This document shows positions 1-10,614 of a stretch of DNA of 64,000 nt, in pieces (position 1 is the stretch's first letter; each line of letters begins with the position of its first letter). The notes under the pieces were generated by a model. The model did not search any database and was not told the origin of the DNA. It worked only from the letters and a program-made list of their open reading frames with translations. The DNA is taken from the NCBI RefSeq assembly GCF_000350225.1, contig NW_005178579.1, positions 325,099 through 389,098 of the forward strand. The letters run 5' to 3'. The stretch is from Chondrus crispus. Taxonomy: Eukaryota > Rhodophyta > Florideophyceae > Gigartinales > Gigartinaceae. The position numbers and the translations under genes were made by a program.

Positions 1-2754
1 CGCGGTACAAACGTGGTCCGCGAGCTCGTTAGATACGTCTCGAACGGTCGTACCCCCGTCGAAGGTGGGAATGTCGTCATCCACCTCGACGATGGGGCGA
101 GGGTCATCGGCGACACGAGGCGTCACGATGCGTGACAGGGCATCGGGCACCTGATGCACGCGCCCGGGGCAGTACTGAATGGTGAAGTCGTATTCAGCCA
201 GACGTAGCCGCCACCGGGTGAGTCTTCCGGAACTCTCTGTGAGGGACATGAGCCACCTCAAGGCGTCGTGATCCGTTCAGACGGTGAACTTCGTTCCCTC
301 TACGTACGGCCGTAGTGTGCGGACGGCCCACACTACGGCGAAACACTCGCGTTCAGTCGCGCTGTAGTTCCTCTCGCTGTCGTTCAGCGAGTAGGACCAG
401 TAGCCGACGGGGCGCCAGTCGTTGGACCCGTCGTGCTCCTGCAACAGCGTGCAGCCAAGCTGATACGCGCTCGCGTCCGTATCTATCATGTACGGTCGTC
501 CATACCGCGGAAGCGCGAGTATAGGTGGGGCGATCATCCGCGACTTGAGCTCCTCGAACGCGTGTAGTTGCGACTCGGTGGGATGGTCGAAGTCGGGGTC
601 GGCATCCTTACGCGTCATATCCGTCAGTGGACGGGCGATTTTCGCGAATCCCTTGACGAAGCGGCGGAAGACGTTGCACGCCCCGAGGAACGAGCGCACC
701 TGCGTCAGCGTCCTCGGGAACGTGAACGTCCCGAACGCGTCGGCTGCGGTCTCCGCGACGCTGAGCTTACCTGGGGATATAACGTGCCCCAGGTAATGGA
801 CCTTGGGCTGAAAGAAGCTACACTTCTTGAGCTTGAGGGAGATGCCGGCGCTCCCCAACAGGCTCAAGACAGTGTCGAGGTGTTTCGCGTGCTCCTCGTG
901 CGTACGCGAAAAGACGATGACATCATCCAAATAGACGAGGCAGATCTGCCAACGAACGCCTGAGAGGATGATGTCGAGCGCGCGCTGAAAGGTGGCCGGT
1001 GCCCCTTTCAGCCCAAACGGCATCCGTAGGTGGCGAAAAGTCCCCATGTGCGTGGTGAACGTCGTCTTGTCACGGTCCTCCGGCGCGACTGGTATCTGCC
1101 AGTAGCCGGAGTTGCAGTCTAACGTCGTGAAGACTGCCGCGTCGCCCAGCGAATCTATACAATCGTCCATACGCGGCAGCGGATACGAATCCGCTAGCGT
1201 CTTCGCGTTCACGCGCCGGTAGTCCACGCAGAACCGAAGGGTTCCGTCCTTCTTTGGAACTAGGACTACCGGAGAGGCCCACTCGGTGCTAGCGGGTTCG
1301 ATGACTCCCGCATTCAGCATCTTGTGGACCTCTTTCGCGACCATTTCGCGCATCGCGGGCCCTTTCCGATAGGGCATCGAGCGGATGGGCTTCGTGCCTG
1401 GCTCGAGGGGGATACGGTGTTCCGTCGCTCGGATCATTCCGAGCGTACCGTCCCACAAGCCGGAGTGCTTGCGTAGCATCTCGAGGACTTGTCCGCGTAA
1501 CCTGTCATCACTGATGTATGACAAATCCACTCCCTTTTCCCAATCCGTGGCGGGATTTTTGGGATCCTTATCTGGTACGCGTACAGTGCCCTCCGTCGGA
1601 GAGGGGTACTCCGCGGATCGTACCTCTGCGTTCGCGATCACCTCCTCGGCGGAGCTTGGTCGGGCAGCTCCTACCTCACCGACTTGGTCGTCCAAGTCGG
1701 TAAGGTGCAACGCGTGCGCGATCTCCTCCGCGACCCGGCGCTCGGGCGTTAGGATCGCGAGGGGGTTTCGTTTCGCGTAGCCAACGACGGTGTGCTTTGG
1801 TAGCCGCCTTGTGCAACGCGAAAAATTCGCGACGACGGCCGCGAAGGTCTGGTGCGGTAGGACCTCGGCTACGCCGTTGGTTAACCTCACCCCGAGGCGG
1901 TGCTGAAGCGACGGCTTTGGCTCCAAGAAGACGAGCCCTTTCCCCGCGGTCGTTACCCGTACGCGAGCTTGTGACATCGCGGGGATGGTAACCCAGCGGG
2001 CAATACGGATCGCCTGCGGGGCTTTTTCGCGTACGTCAGCTCGGCTCGTCTGACGGCCTTGTCGTCTGGTCGGGGGAGACGGCTCCCCCCTCCCGTCGAC
2101 AATGGCAAGGGAGCCACCTTGACGGAGTTCAAGCTTCTGTGCGTCGACATCGATACGACGCACGTGCGCGTCAATGAACGCGGTCCCAAGGAGAACGGGA
2201 ACCGCAAGCTGGTCCGCGACGACGAACGGAACTCGGAACGTCGTGTTCCGGAGCCGGACGGCCAGCCGGACAACCGCGCTAAGCTTGAGCGGGTTGCTAT
2301 TCGCGCCTGCCAGCCGGGGCAGAGGCGCGTCGCGTATTACGTAACGCGTCCAGTCGGGAGGAAGGTCGGCCTTCCTCACCAAATTGTATCCCGAGCACGT
2401 ATCAACGGCGATAGTGTGGGGCTTGAACGCGTTGTCCTCCGTGGCGATCGAGCCGAGGACATTATATATCTTCGACGTCATCAAGCAGATGACGCCGTCG
2501 ACAACCTTCGGCGCGGTCCGATTCGCGAGGTCGTTTCGCCTGGGGCGTCGGCGACGGCTCTTTCCGCGTTTACGCGCCCTTCTTCCTTGGTCGCGGGACG
2601 TCTGTTGTTCGTTGACGTCCGCACGACAAGTCGCGTCCTTGGGCGGTTCGCGGTCCTCCCGCAGCTTAGAGCCTACGGGGGGCTCCGGGGGTTTCTTCTC
2701 GGGCGTCGGGCATACGGAAGCCACGACGTCCCTTATTTCCTGCGCCGGAATCAC
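1..2754 (-). pseudogene. pol of retrotransposon A (protease, RT, RNase H; partial)
   Basis: This is a Ty3/gypsy polyprotein making protease, reverse transcriptase and RNase H. Counting from the first Met (2754), residues 55-75 are very basic. The retropepsin-like motif AVDTCSGYNLV places its Asp near residue 118. RT covers about residues 430-700, with FTTLDCNSGYWQ and an intact catalytic YLDD at 608-611. RNase H begins near 745 (MIDTDASAY). An in-frame TGA at 277-279 interrupts RNase H just before the TDH motif; B and C have Arg here, so a CGA-to-TGA change is likely. The frame then stays open to base 1. Pol is in a different frame from gag, so expression would need frameshifting or separate initiation. 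The RT core looks intact, unlike copies B and C. Confidence 0.88.
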
Positions 2755-2891
2755 GCGGGTTTCGGCGTCTTCGCGTGGGGGAGTGGGGGATATTATCGGT
2801 AAATATCCCCCGTGCCCTTGTCGGGCTCGCGGTGACGGGTCGATGAGATATGGACAAGACGGCTCACGCGACCGCGCGAACGTAACCGTCT

Positions 2892-5477
2892 TTACACGTT
2901 TTTTGAGCTACCGGAGCTATCGGAGCTAAGCGCGTCGCTACCGATAGCTGGCACGCCTCCGCGTCCCTCGACGAGTGGGGGCGCGGGCGTGGTCCATCTC
3001 GGTCTCGCGGCTTCGTCGAAGTATTCGGATACTTCGAGGCCTTGATTCACCACGTCCGGACGTTTCAGAATTTGCGGGGCCGCGGGTGCCGGATCTCCTT
3101 CGCGTTCCCCCCTGGGCAGGGCATGCGTATCCTCTGCCCAGTCCTGGAGGTACATTATCGCGTTCTGTACCCCCGGCGGGAGTCGGGAACGGTCCCGGTC
3201 TCCCCTTCCGTCTTGACGCGGATATCGCGTGTCCGCCTGGCGGAAGTTGCGTCTCCCGCGTTGGTCGAGTTCGTTACGACGGTACCCGCCACCGCGGGGC
3301 GGGAAGCGGGCGCCCGCCCCCGCTCGACTCGGGTACCCTTGACGCGGAAATCGGTCCTCGCGAACCGATTGCTGGAGGAGGTTGCGCATCTCAGGACGCG
3401 TCTCCATCTGGTACTTGTAATTCCTGTACGCGGTGAACATCCGTTGCTCTGGCGACAGGAATGGACACGCGTACATGGCATGCCCGTACGTACGTCATAG
3501 CCAACAGACGTACGCGCTACCGTCTGTGGATGCGAAAGATGCCGCGTGACGCGTCTCCTCTTCGGTTAACTTGGGGACGCTTGCCGATATGCGATCCCCT
3601 CCTTGACGCGAAATGTCCAGCTCCTGCACCTTGTGGTCCGTACCACTTGGCAGGCGCGGAGTATGCGCGAACGCGGTGGCGAAGCTTCCGGTCGACCGCG
3701 TTGACGCCGGTGTGGGAGGTCGACCTCCCCCTTGCTCCATGCCTCGCGCGATGAGGACAGGGTCGGCCTGCCACTCATCTTCTCCAATATGGAGGGCTGT
3801 CGCGGGTGAACTTGTCGCGTTCGACCTCGATGGTCGACCCGCTCTCCCTGCCGGTTTCAGATCCGGCAGGGGTAGGCCGCGACGCGCGCAGAAGGTAGTA
3901 CCTTCCGCCGTCGCTATACGGCGGATGCTTGAGAGGTCTGTCTTCTGCGATCCGGGCAGTCGTTGCACCGTCTCAGCCACGGCGGCTCGGGTCGCCGGGG
4001 CTAGTCCGCGCACGAAATAATGCGCGAGTGCTTGTTCGGTGAACACCGCGGTGCATCGGAACGCGGCGGACTCCAATCCATCCGCGTACGCGTTCTCCGT
4101 CTCGTGGGGTTGCTGTCGCGCGGTCGCGACTGTATCATACGCTTCACCTAACACGTCGTCCGTGAGGTAGCGTTTGATGAACTGGTTGACGAGGCCAGGC
4201 CAGCTTACGTCGTCGTGAAGCTGGCCAGCGCGTAGTCCGCGCATGGTGTAACTCGTATACAATCTTTCCGCGTCGCGTTCAAGAAAATGCGCGAAGACGC
4301 GGACGGCAACACCTTCGGTTAGGTGTTGCGCGTTGAAGGTGATACGTATATCCTTCAAGAACGGTAGTAACTGAATCGCGTCAGTGCCGTCGAAGCTGCG
4401 CATCGTGGGTCGAATCCCACGACAGCGCTGGACGTACTTCGCGATCCGTCCCGCGTCTCCCGAGGTAACGAGCCTCGACGTATTGTCCAACCGATACATG
4501 CCGTAGTTCGCGACATCGCTGAACTCCTGTATCATGGTATGGACGGGCTCAGCCCCGGGTGCCGCGGGTCCCAACGTCCCGAAAGGGGTGACGGGCAGCG
4601 TTCGAATATCGACCGGACCGGGATGCGCGGTGAGGTCCACCGGCTGGTAGCCGCCCCAGCGAGGATCGAAAGAGAGAATCGGTTCTCTTGATCCGCGGGT
4701 GGCTCCTCCACGGTCGTGGTCGTCCGCGTACGGTACGCGTCTCATCCCCCGTATGTCTCCGGCGACATACGGGAGGGCTTGGGTTTCGGACGCGACATTC
4801 TCGTCCATTGGTGGTCTTGGGCCATCCGCGTACCGACTGGATCCGGCACCCGTCGGTTGGAACTCCGGTGCGTCTGACGCGATCGGGGGAACAGTGACAC
4901 CGGGCCCCCTCGCAGGAGCCCCGGGCGACCTGTTGGTCGGGGTCTGTTCCACCTCGCGAGCGCGTCTCCGCGTCGAGTTGAGCTCCGCGGCCATATGGGC
5001 AAACGCGTGTATTTGCTCCGCCGACGGGAAGGGTTGTGCGTCGGGTCGTCTTGATGAGGCCGACCTCTCAGGGCGGCCTTCCCTGTCCTCGACAGGGAAA
5101 TCGAGACGCGAATCCTCGACGAGCGCTAGCCGACTCTGTAGCTGGTCGACTAGCGCTCGGAGGTTCTCCAAGGATTGGGAGACGTGGTCAAACCTTCCTT
5201 CGCGAAGCGAGCGTAGCTCTTCCATACAGCGCGTATATACCGCGTCCGAGACGTCAATTCGAAGCGAGGTCCGGACGTCCTCGATGTATTCCGCGATCCT
5301 GTCATACATCGCGCGAGCGCGTCCTTCTGAAAACCCAGGCGACGGTTCGCGGTCGGTAGGACCTGCGGCGGCGCGGCCGAAGGGGGCGCGCAGCGCGCCT
5401 GACTCGGAGGCGCGGCGCGCAGTTGACTCCATATTCGCCGGTTCCGTCTGAATCGAGTTCGCGGTTCCTTCTTCCAT
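2892..5477 (-). pseudogene. gag of retrotransposon A, interrupted by TGA in the zinc knuckle
   Basis: This is the Gag structural polyprotein of the retroelement. The open frame reaches 5573, but that lies inside the LTR, so the Met at 5477 (MEEGTANS...) is the more likely start. The N-terminal third looks alpha-helical or coiled-coil (LRSLREGRF...SQSLENLRALVDQLQSRLALVED). A capsid-like region follows, including the stretch ending LAHYFVRGLAPATRAAV. At 3495-3497 the frame meets TGA in the context CWL-stop-RTYGHAMYAC. That is CX2CX4HX4C spacing with the second Cys codon replaced by a stop. The same frame continues to 2892 with a basic, Arg/Gly-rich tail and an acidic-Ser end. Copy B has Arg at the same zinc-knuckle position. 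Confidence 0.82.
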
Positions 5478-5534
5478 TTCGATGCGCGCGGACGCGGATC
5501 CGAACGATATTCTTCTCGCGATAATCGCGTGGCC

Positions 5535-5552
5535 TTCTAGGTCGGGAGACCA
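5535..5552 (-). promoter_or_regulatory. Primer-binding site candidate, retrotransposon A
   Basis: One base after the minus-strand LTR end the sequence reads TGGTCTCCCGACCTAGAA. It begins TGG, as expected for a site complementary to a tRNA 3' CCA end. I cannot assign the tRNA. Confidence 0.55.
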
Positions 5553-5553
5553 C

Positions 5554-5979
5554 TGTAGTATAACACCCCCCAACGGAGAGGGGTGTATACTTAGCTCGAT
5601 GTAGACCCGTACGAGGGGCGAGAAGACGGGGAGAACACACAGCTCACGAGACAGGGAAGCGGGCCCTGGTAGCGTGGTAGAGCGGGACGGTCGGGGACGA
5701 GCGTACGCGCGGGCCGATCTACGCCTCGACGCCCCGGAGCAGCGCTGGGTAACGTACCAGCGCTGACGGGCGGAGGCGGATCTGGGCTCGCTCGCGTACG
5801 CGGCTGTCCCCTACCCGCTTTGTCCCGGTTAACGCGCGCGAAGGCGGATCGCGCTCGTCAGTTAGGCTGGAAGACGGACCTAGGCGGTAGGTCGTGGACA
5901 AGTCCGTGCTTGTCCCCCCTTCCCCGCCGCCGGTCGCGCTCGTATTTAATGTATACAATGCGTCTATCATAATACTACA
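5554..5979 (-). repeat. 5' LTR of retrotransposon A
   Basis: The 426-bp segment begins TGTAGTATAAC and ends ATAATACTACA on the plus strand, giving inverted ends TGTAGTAT/ATACTACA and canonical TG..CA termini. It lies directly upstream of gag on the minus strand and is followed by a primer-binding-site candidate. The partner LTR is outside the window, so direct-repeat proof is missing. The ends match those of LTRs B and C (TGTGGGATAA / TTATACTACA), but the interior does not align by eye. Confidence 0.8.
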
Positions 5980-6243
5980 GTACTGGTATGCCGTAGTAAC
6001 TTACTGTAGCGCGGGTCGTCCCGCGCTGTAATGCTGTCAGCCGTCGGGGCTGACAGCACACGTGTGAGACGCGTACTGTGCGCGCGGTGGTACGCGCCTC
6101 CTACACGTGTACGCGTGTGGTCCCGCGTCCTCCGTACACGTGGGGGTACACGTGTGCCCCGGTGTGGTTCGTATTGATCTGATCTAAATCTAATCGCGAA
6201 CCGCCGTTATGCCACAGACACGTGCTCATATGATAGGGACAGC
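5980..6243. other. Unassigned spacer with CACGTG-rich LTR-like sequence
   Basis: There is no coding signal. It holds two perfect short hairpins (GCGCGGG/CCCGCGC near 6010 and CTGTCAGCC/GGCTGACAG near 6036) and several ACACGTGT motifs at 6058-6160. The CACGTG-rich texture resembles the interior of LTRs B and C, so it may be an old solo-LTR remnant. Confidence 0.35.
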
Positions 6244-6561
6244 ATGGTGACTTTGAACTGCGGATCAAACGTGACCGAAGTGACACCATTTTGGTTGGGA
6301 AGAATTGAACATGTTGAGAATGCAAATAGCAACAATGTCGTTTTAACTGTGCGGTGGTTCGAACTTGTACAGGGACAGAAAGGAGGAAGCTTATGCTACA
6401 CTGGGCGTTACGCCCCGATGAAACAAAACGATCAATCACAGAGTATTATACCCTCTGCGGCAGTTCTCGTTTACTTTCCAGACTTGAACACGACCGGTAA
6501 GATTCCGGATGTTGTCCAGCGCCTTACTAGGGAAGCACTAGACCTATTTGGAGAATGTTGA
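6244..6561 (+). CDS. Hypothetical protein fragment, 105 codons
   Basis: This is a short open frame with non-repetitive composition. It has a run resembling a small beta-barrel, with FWLGRIEHVEN, VVLTVRWFELVQ, YTGRYAPM and SAAVLVYFPDLNTTGKIP in order. That order (GRI, VRWFE, GRY.P, hydrophobic strand, IP) recalls chromatin-reader-like C-terminal domains in some transposon-encoded proteins, but I do not recognise the family. It sits between an LTR and a run of pseudogenes, so it is probably a remnant of a larger gene or transposon. Confidence 0.35.
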   Translation: MVTLNCGSNVTEVTPFWLGRIEHVENANSNNVVLTVRWFELVQGQKGGSLCYTGRYAPMKQNDQSQSIIPSAAVLVYFPDLNTTGKIPDVVQRLTREALDLFGEC

Positions 6562-6607
6562 ACACCCTCCGGGTATTTACCAGACATTGATGCATGTTAT
6601 GCTGTGA

Positions 6608-8025
6608 GTGGCTGTGTGTTCGCTCATGACACTGCACTGCACGCGCCCCAAAAATAAACGAATATACAAGGAAAGGTTTTTGGACGTAGGGAATGGGAAA
6701 TTCGTACCCAGCACAGTAGTCACCTTTTATAAGAAGCCGAGGCCGCGCAAAATCGTAGAGCTTTCCGATGGCGTCTTAATTGCTCTCTACGAGGAGGACA
6801 CCTTTTTCTCAGATTGGAAAGTCGCTCTGCAGCAGGCGTACAAGAAGTATGGCGAAACCCGACGCCCTCTCGTCCTCGACGTCGGTGCCCAAGGTCAGGA
6901 GCCATGGATGACCGATATCCTCCCCGGCGTCGTCGTTACCACCACCAGCCATCTCGGTCCGTACTATCTCGCCCCTTCCTTGTCCTCCGTCTTTGAGATT
7001 GTCTGTGCAGCCTACCAATGGCTCGCGCAGGGGTTGGAGATGGGCTCCCAGAACATTGTTATCATCATCGCTCGTAACGCGGTCTCCGACCGCTATCGGC
7101 CTCTCACTGCCGTTGCCCTTGTCGCCCGCGCCTACCTGACCTACTTCAGTATCTACAAGAATGGTGTCGACGCCCTTGATCATTTCATGAATCTCGTCAA
7201 GAAGTCAGGGATGTGCTCAGAGCGTCAAATGGAGCAAGATATCACAAGCGTTCCCACCTTGTAACAATATTTACGATTCTTCACAATGCTGCGAATCCGC
7301 CCCGTCCTCCCCAACAACCGCCCCATACAAATAGCAAAGATTCTCGTCCAGGGAACTGTCAAGATTGATGACCAGCCCTGGAATCCCATTGTACGCATAT
7401 TTCAAGCAGGTCGGAACCAGACCAAAGAGTGCACCACTATTCTGCAAGATGACAATGGTCTGGGAAACGATGCCATGATTGGTACAGGTTATGCTTCATT
7501 GGCCACCAACGAGGTCATTTCAGGCGATATCGTTCTTGTATTCGAGCACTGGGTCCCTATTTCCGACGACACCAAACCACCTTTTACAACTACAGGTCAC
7601 ACAGGCTTCCTCCAACCTCCGTATCACTTCGTGCGCTTTCAGGATGTCGAATGGCCCCACCCCTCGCGACTAAGTTTGAGACAATTGATGACTTCGGTGT
7701 CGACCTATTCTTCGAATACCTGGAACCACCTGAGGGTGTCTCTATAGACGACTTTTCCGACCAAGCTCTGGAGTGATATGAAGAGAAGTATAGCGTGGAA
7801 GATGCAGACTTGCTTGGGCGTGCCGCCGATCTCAACGAGATTGTTCAAGAGATAGTCCTACAGTCGAAACGCTTTGAGAAAGTGTTGGTCGCGATTCTGA
7901 CCGTCGGTAATTTCTTAAAGCTGGAACAGCGAAGGGATCAGCGCGCGGCTTCAGACTTGAGACCCTCCAGAAGCTGTCTGAAACGAAGGGACGGGGCTGA
8001 GGCTTTAATCTACTTTACTATATAA
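6608..8025 (+). pseudogene. PTEN-domain formin (plant class II-like) pseudogene
   Basis: Three consecutive fragments lie in the order of a class II formin. Positions 6608-7264 resemble a PTEN-like phosphatase domain (FEIVCAAYQWLAQGLE...QNIVIIIAR...SDRYRPLTAVALVARAYLTYF), with no catalytic Cys in the P-loop position. Positions 7286-7747 resemble a PTEN C2 domain (LRIRPVLPNN...WNPIVRIFQAGR...SGDIVLVFEHW). A frame change near 7655 leads into DDFGVDLFFEYLEPPEG, a TGA lies at 7777, and 7795-8025 resembles the late FH2 region (NEIVQEIVLQSKRFEKVLVAILTVGNFL). Most of FH1/FH2 is missing. Functional class II formins nucleate actin; this copy cannot encode one. The frame changes and deletion make pseudogene status clear, while the family call is by motif order only. 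Confidence 0.6.
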
Positions 8026-8125
8026 CTGACATGCTCTTCGCGAATCGATAGCCTCTCAACCTGATCCAAACAATCTCAATCGACTATCTTAGCGGTGCAA
8101 GTTGTGATAGAGCGCTTCACCAAAA

Positions 8126-8604
8126 TTGGAACAGAGGACATTGCCCATGAGAATGTTGTACGGGGATATGGCCAAACACGGGGGTGCAGTGCGATCGATA
8201 TCATGTTTGAAGAATAACTCGCGACTCTTGCTCACGGCTTCGGATGTCCAGTTGCTGAACACCAATGACTTAGGCTCTGGGCATGCTGCAAAGACATGTC
8301 GGGGGCATGAAGGGTTGGTTCTGAGTGCGGCCGGGTCAGATGATTCGGACTTTATTGTGAGCGGGGGAGTGATAGGACTGTCAATATTTGGGATCGGCGG
8401 ATGGGGGAAACTTTGTATATCTGTAAGGGACACCGAGATTCGGTTTGGGGAACGACGTTTGAAATGAAGGGGATGAAGACAGTAGCGGTTTATGATGATG
8501 GGTCTATTAGCGCTATAGATTGCAGCAGCAAAAGTTTGATCAAAGCGAAATTCAGAGGCACGGAAGGAAGTTTGGTGAACCCCGAGCACCGAACGCGGAG
8601 TTGA
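8126..8604 (+). pseudogene. WD40 protein (WDR61/SKI8-like) pseudogene
   Basis: Two overlapping frames hold pieces of consecutive WD40 repeats. The first (8126-8467) contains HGGAVRSISC, RLLLTASDVQLL, and RGHEGLVLSAAGSDDSDFIVSGG. The second (from 8401) contains LYICKGHRDSVWGTTF, VAVYDDGSISAIDCSS. The order (LLLTASDD, GH..WVL, F.VSG, H.D.VWG, VSVGDDG.I..YDC) matches the last repeats of WDR61/SKI8, a subunit of the PAF1 and SKI complexes. Frame changes and the lack of the N-terminal half show it is a decayed copy. Confidence 0.55.
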
Positions 8605-8892
8605 ACATAACGAAGCTGGGAAGCCAATGTGTACTAAGATGTCGGGATGTGTCGACTAGACGATTCAACTTTATTGTACAACCCAGTGGAGAAGGTGGCA
8701 AAGGGCAAGGTGAGGAGATGGGCTTAAGGAACTAGCATGCTAATAAATGAGAAAGTGGTATGACGCCTCTTTCGTAGAAGAAAGCACGATGTACAAGAGT
8801 GTTGTACAAATACAGAAAAGTATACAGATAGACCAGGTGGAGCGAGAACCGAAAAAGGAGGGCATGAGGGTGGCGTCTTGGTGTGAACAAAG

Positions 8893-9085
8893 TTGCGAAA
8901 GAAATGTGCGCAGTACCGGCTTGACGAGCAGGTACTCCTCGACGAGGACGTCGTCGAGCTGCAGCTAGTCGAGCTCGTCCTGCAGGCCGAGGACCGCGGC
9001 TCGGACATGAGCGAGCGGCCCGGGCCGGAGTCCATGAAGTCGACCTCGGAGAAGTTGCGCGACTGGATGCGGCGGTGGGAGCCGC
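8893..9085 (+). pseudogene. Possible LETM1-like domain fragment
   Basis: The plus-strand frame reads LDEQVLLDEDVVELQLVELVLQ, then AEDRGS, then STSEKLRDWMRRW. This follows the LETM1 ribosome-binding-like pattern of D..L..EGV..L...EL..A...RG...S.E.LR..L..W. LETM1 proteins are inner mitochondrial membrane proteins. Only about 55 residues match and no membrane segment is present. The very high GC and strong Leu/Glu/Asp bias could produce a chance match, so the call is tentative. Confidence 0.35.
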
Positions 9086-9797
9086 AGGGGGCCTCTTCAC
9101 CCCCCTGCAGGGGGGTTAAGAGGCGATGGTTGGGGGCCAGAGGTGCAAGGGGCGGGAAGTGAGAGGGTAAAGCGGTGGTGGTAAGATGCGGCAAATGTGT
9201 GGGCGGGTGGAACGGGGAGAAGCGGGACCCTTTTGTTCAATGCGGGGCGAGGATGGGTGACGGCGCCCGCGGGACGGTGGTGCGGGTGTAAGTGCGCAGC
9301 ATGACGGAACGAATAACGAATGGAGACCGCCATGGTGGGCTCACACGACGAAACGGGATGAAGGGCAATTACGAGCGGGGTCTCCTGGACGAGCTCGTGC
9401 TGCGTGCGGATGGGGGCGCCTCGTCGCGCGCTCCATGACATACACCTCGCTCTGCAGGCGGTACGTGTCCAGCGCGCGGCATACCAGCGCGCGGCACACC
9501 AGCGCGCGGGGCAGGCGCTGCGGGATGTAATTTTTTATGTAATAAGAATATTTATATCCATGGATCAGTATTGTGACTCGGGCATACGTGCCACGCCGCG
9601 TGAGCGTGTGGCAAGTGAACAGCCTGCGCTCGCCCAAAAACGGATCGCTCGCTATCCTCTCTTGCACTTCCCCCAGTCGTTCTTCTCTTCCTTCTCCCGC
9701 TTTCACCCCTAGGGGCGGATTCGGGTGGTGATATTTACGCTTCCTATCCGCATCATTACTGCACTCGCCCACATCTTATCCCTTTTCAAGTCCTGCA

Positions 9798-10330
9798 GTG
9801 GTCCCCGCCGCAATGGAAGCTGCAGAGTTGTCCCGCGAGACGCCGTCGCCGCCTCGACCTTCTTCCTCTCTCCTCTCCCCCGAACCCCTCGATACGAAAA
9901 AGGCTGATGAAAGTGAGAGCAAGCCGGAGACACCCTTTGAAACACCCGCTCAAAGAAGGCGGCGTGTTCGGAACGCAGCGTTGAAGAAGGCCTCGGAAAT
10001 CGTTTAAAAACGAGAGGAGACCAGTGGGACCCAAAAAGCGACGATTCTGCAAAGACAAAAAGTGCGTATTGCACGCTCTTTGCTGCTAATCTGCCCTTTA
10101 CCATGATGGAGAAGTCATTTCAGGATGCATTCGAGGCATATGGCCCTGTGGCAACTGTTATGCCATTAGATCGAGAGGGAGTTTTGAGAGACTACGCAGT
10201 TGTTGAGTTTGAACGAGAACGCGATATGAAGATTGCATAGCGAGAAGCGAACCGGATGAGGTCAGGAGGCCATCGCATTCTGGTAGATGTGGAAAGGGGT
10301 CGAACTGTTAACGGTTGGCGGCCAAACAGG
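9798..10330 (+). pseudogene. U1 snRNP 70K (RRM protein) pseudogene
   Basis: The first part (9798-10007) ends with a basic helix (PAQRRRRVRNAALKKASEI). A one-base shift then continues TRGDQWDPKSDD...KSAYCTLFAANLPFT. The RRM follows: FQDAFEAYGPVATVMPL (RNP2 side), DYAVVEFERERDMKIA (RNP1 region), an in-frame stop near 10240, then RILVDVERGRTVNGWRPNRL. The run LVDVERGRTV.GWRP.RL is a hallmark of U1-70K, the U1 snRNP subunit that binds stem-loop I of U1 snRNA. The frame shift, internal stop and missing Arg-rich tail mark it as a non-functional copy. Confidence 0.75.
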
Positions 10331-10614
10331 CTAGACGATCCGAACAATGTGTGCACGAGCAAGCGACGGAGTGAGAGGAGGGAGGCAAGGCCGAGACTAA
10401 ACATTAAGCGACAGGCTCTGAGAAGATGCGATGTCTTCTTCCTATACAAATATTTTATGCCCCATCAAGGCGAATTTACATCTACTTGTGTGAGCCTTTC
10501 CAACTAGTCACGCACTTCATCAACATGCTGTACGTAATAATTGGCTGAAGTGCTCTTCCGTTCAACTGTACATGTGTGAACACTAATATTCTTCCCGTCA
10601 GCATTGCGATATAT

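Larger units (their letters stand above)
1..5979 (-). mobile_element. Ty3/gypsy LTR retrotransposon A, 5' part
   Basis: Read on the minus strand the order is 5' LTR (5554-5979), primer-binding site, gag (5477 down to 2892), then pol (2754 down to the window edge). The order protease, RT, RNase H is typical of Ty3/gypsy pol. Integrase and the 3' LTR lie outside the window. The element differs from B and C: its LTR is 426 bp rather than about 675 bp, its gag is diverged, and its protease active site reads DTCSG rather than DSGA. Two in-frame TGA codons, one in the Gag zinc knuckle and one in RNase H, suggest a recently inactivated copy. Confidence 0.9.

Noticed and set aside
3495-3497. Selenocysteine at the TGA in Gag
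   Set aside because: There is no reason for Sec in a zinc knuckle, and other stops occur in the same element; ordinary mutation is simpler.
4403-4421. T-arm-like sequence GTGGGTCGAATCCCAC
   Set aside because: It looks like a tRNA B box, but no acceptor, D or anticodon arms fit around it and it lies within the gag coding frame of element A.
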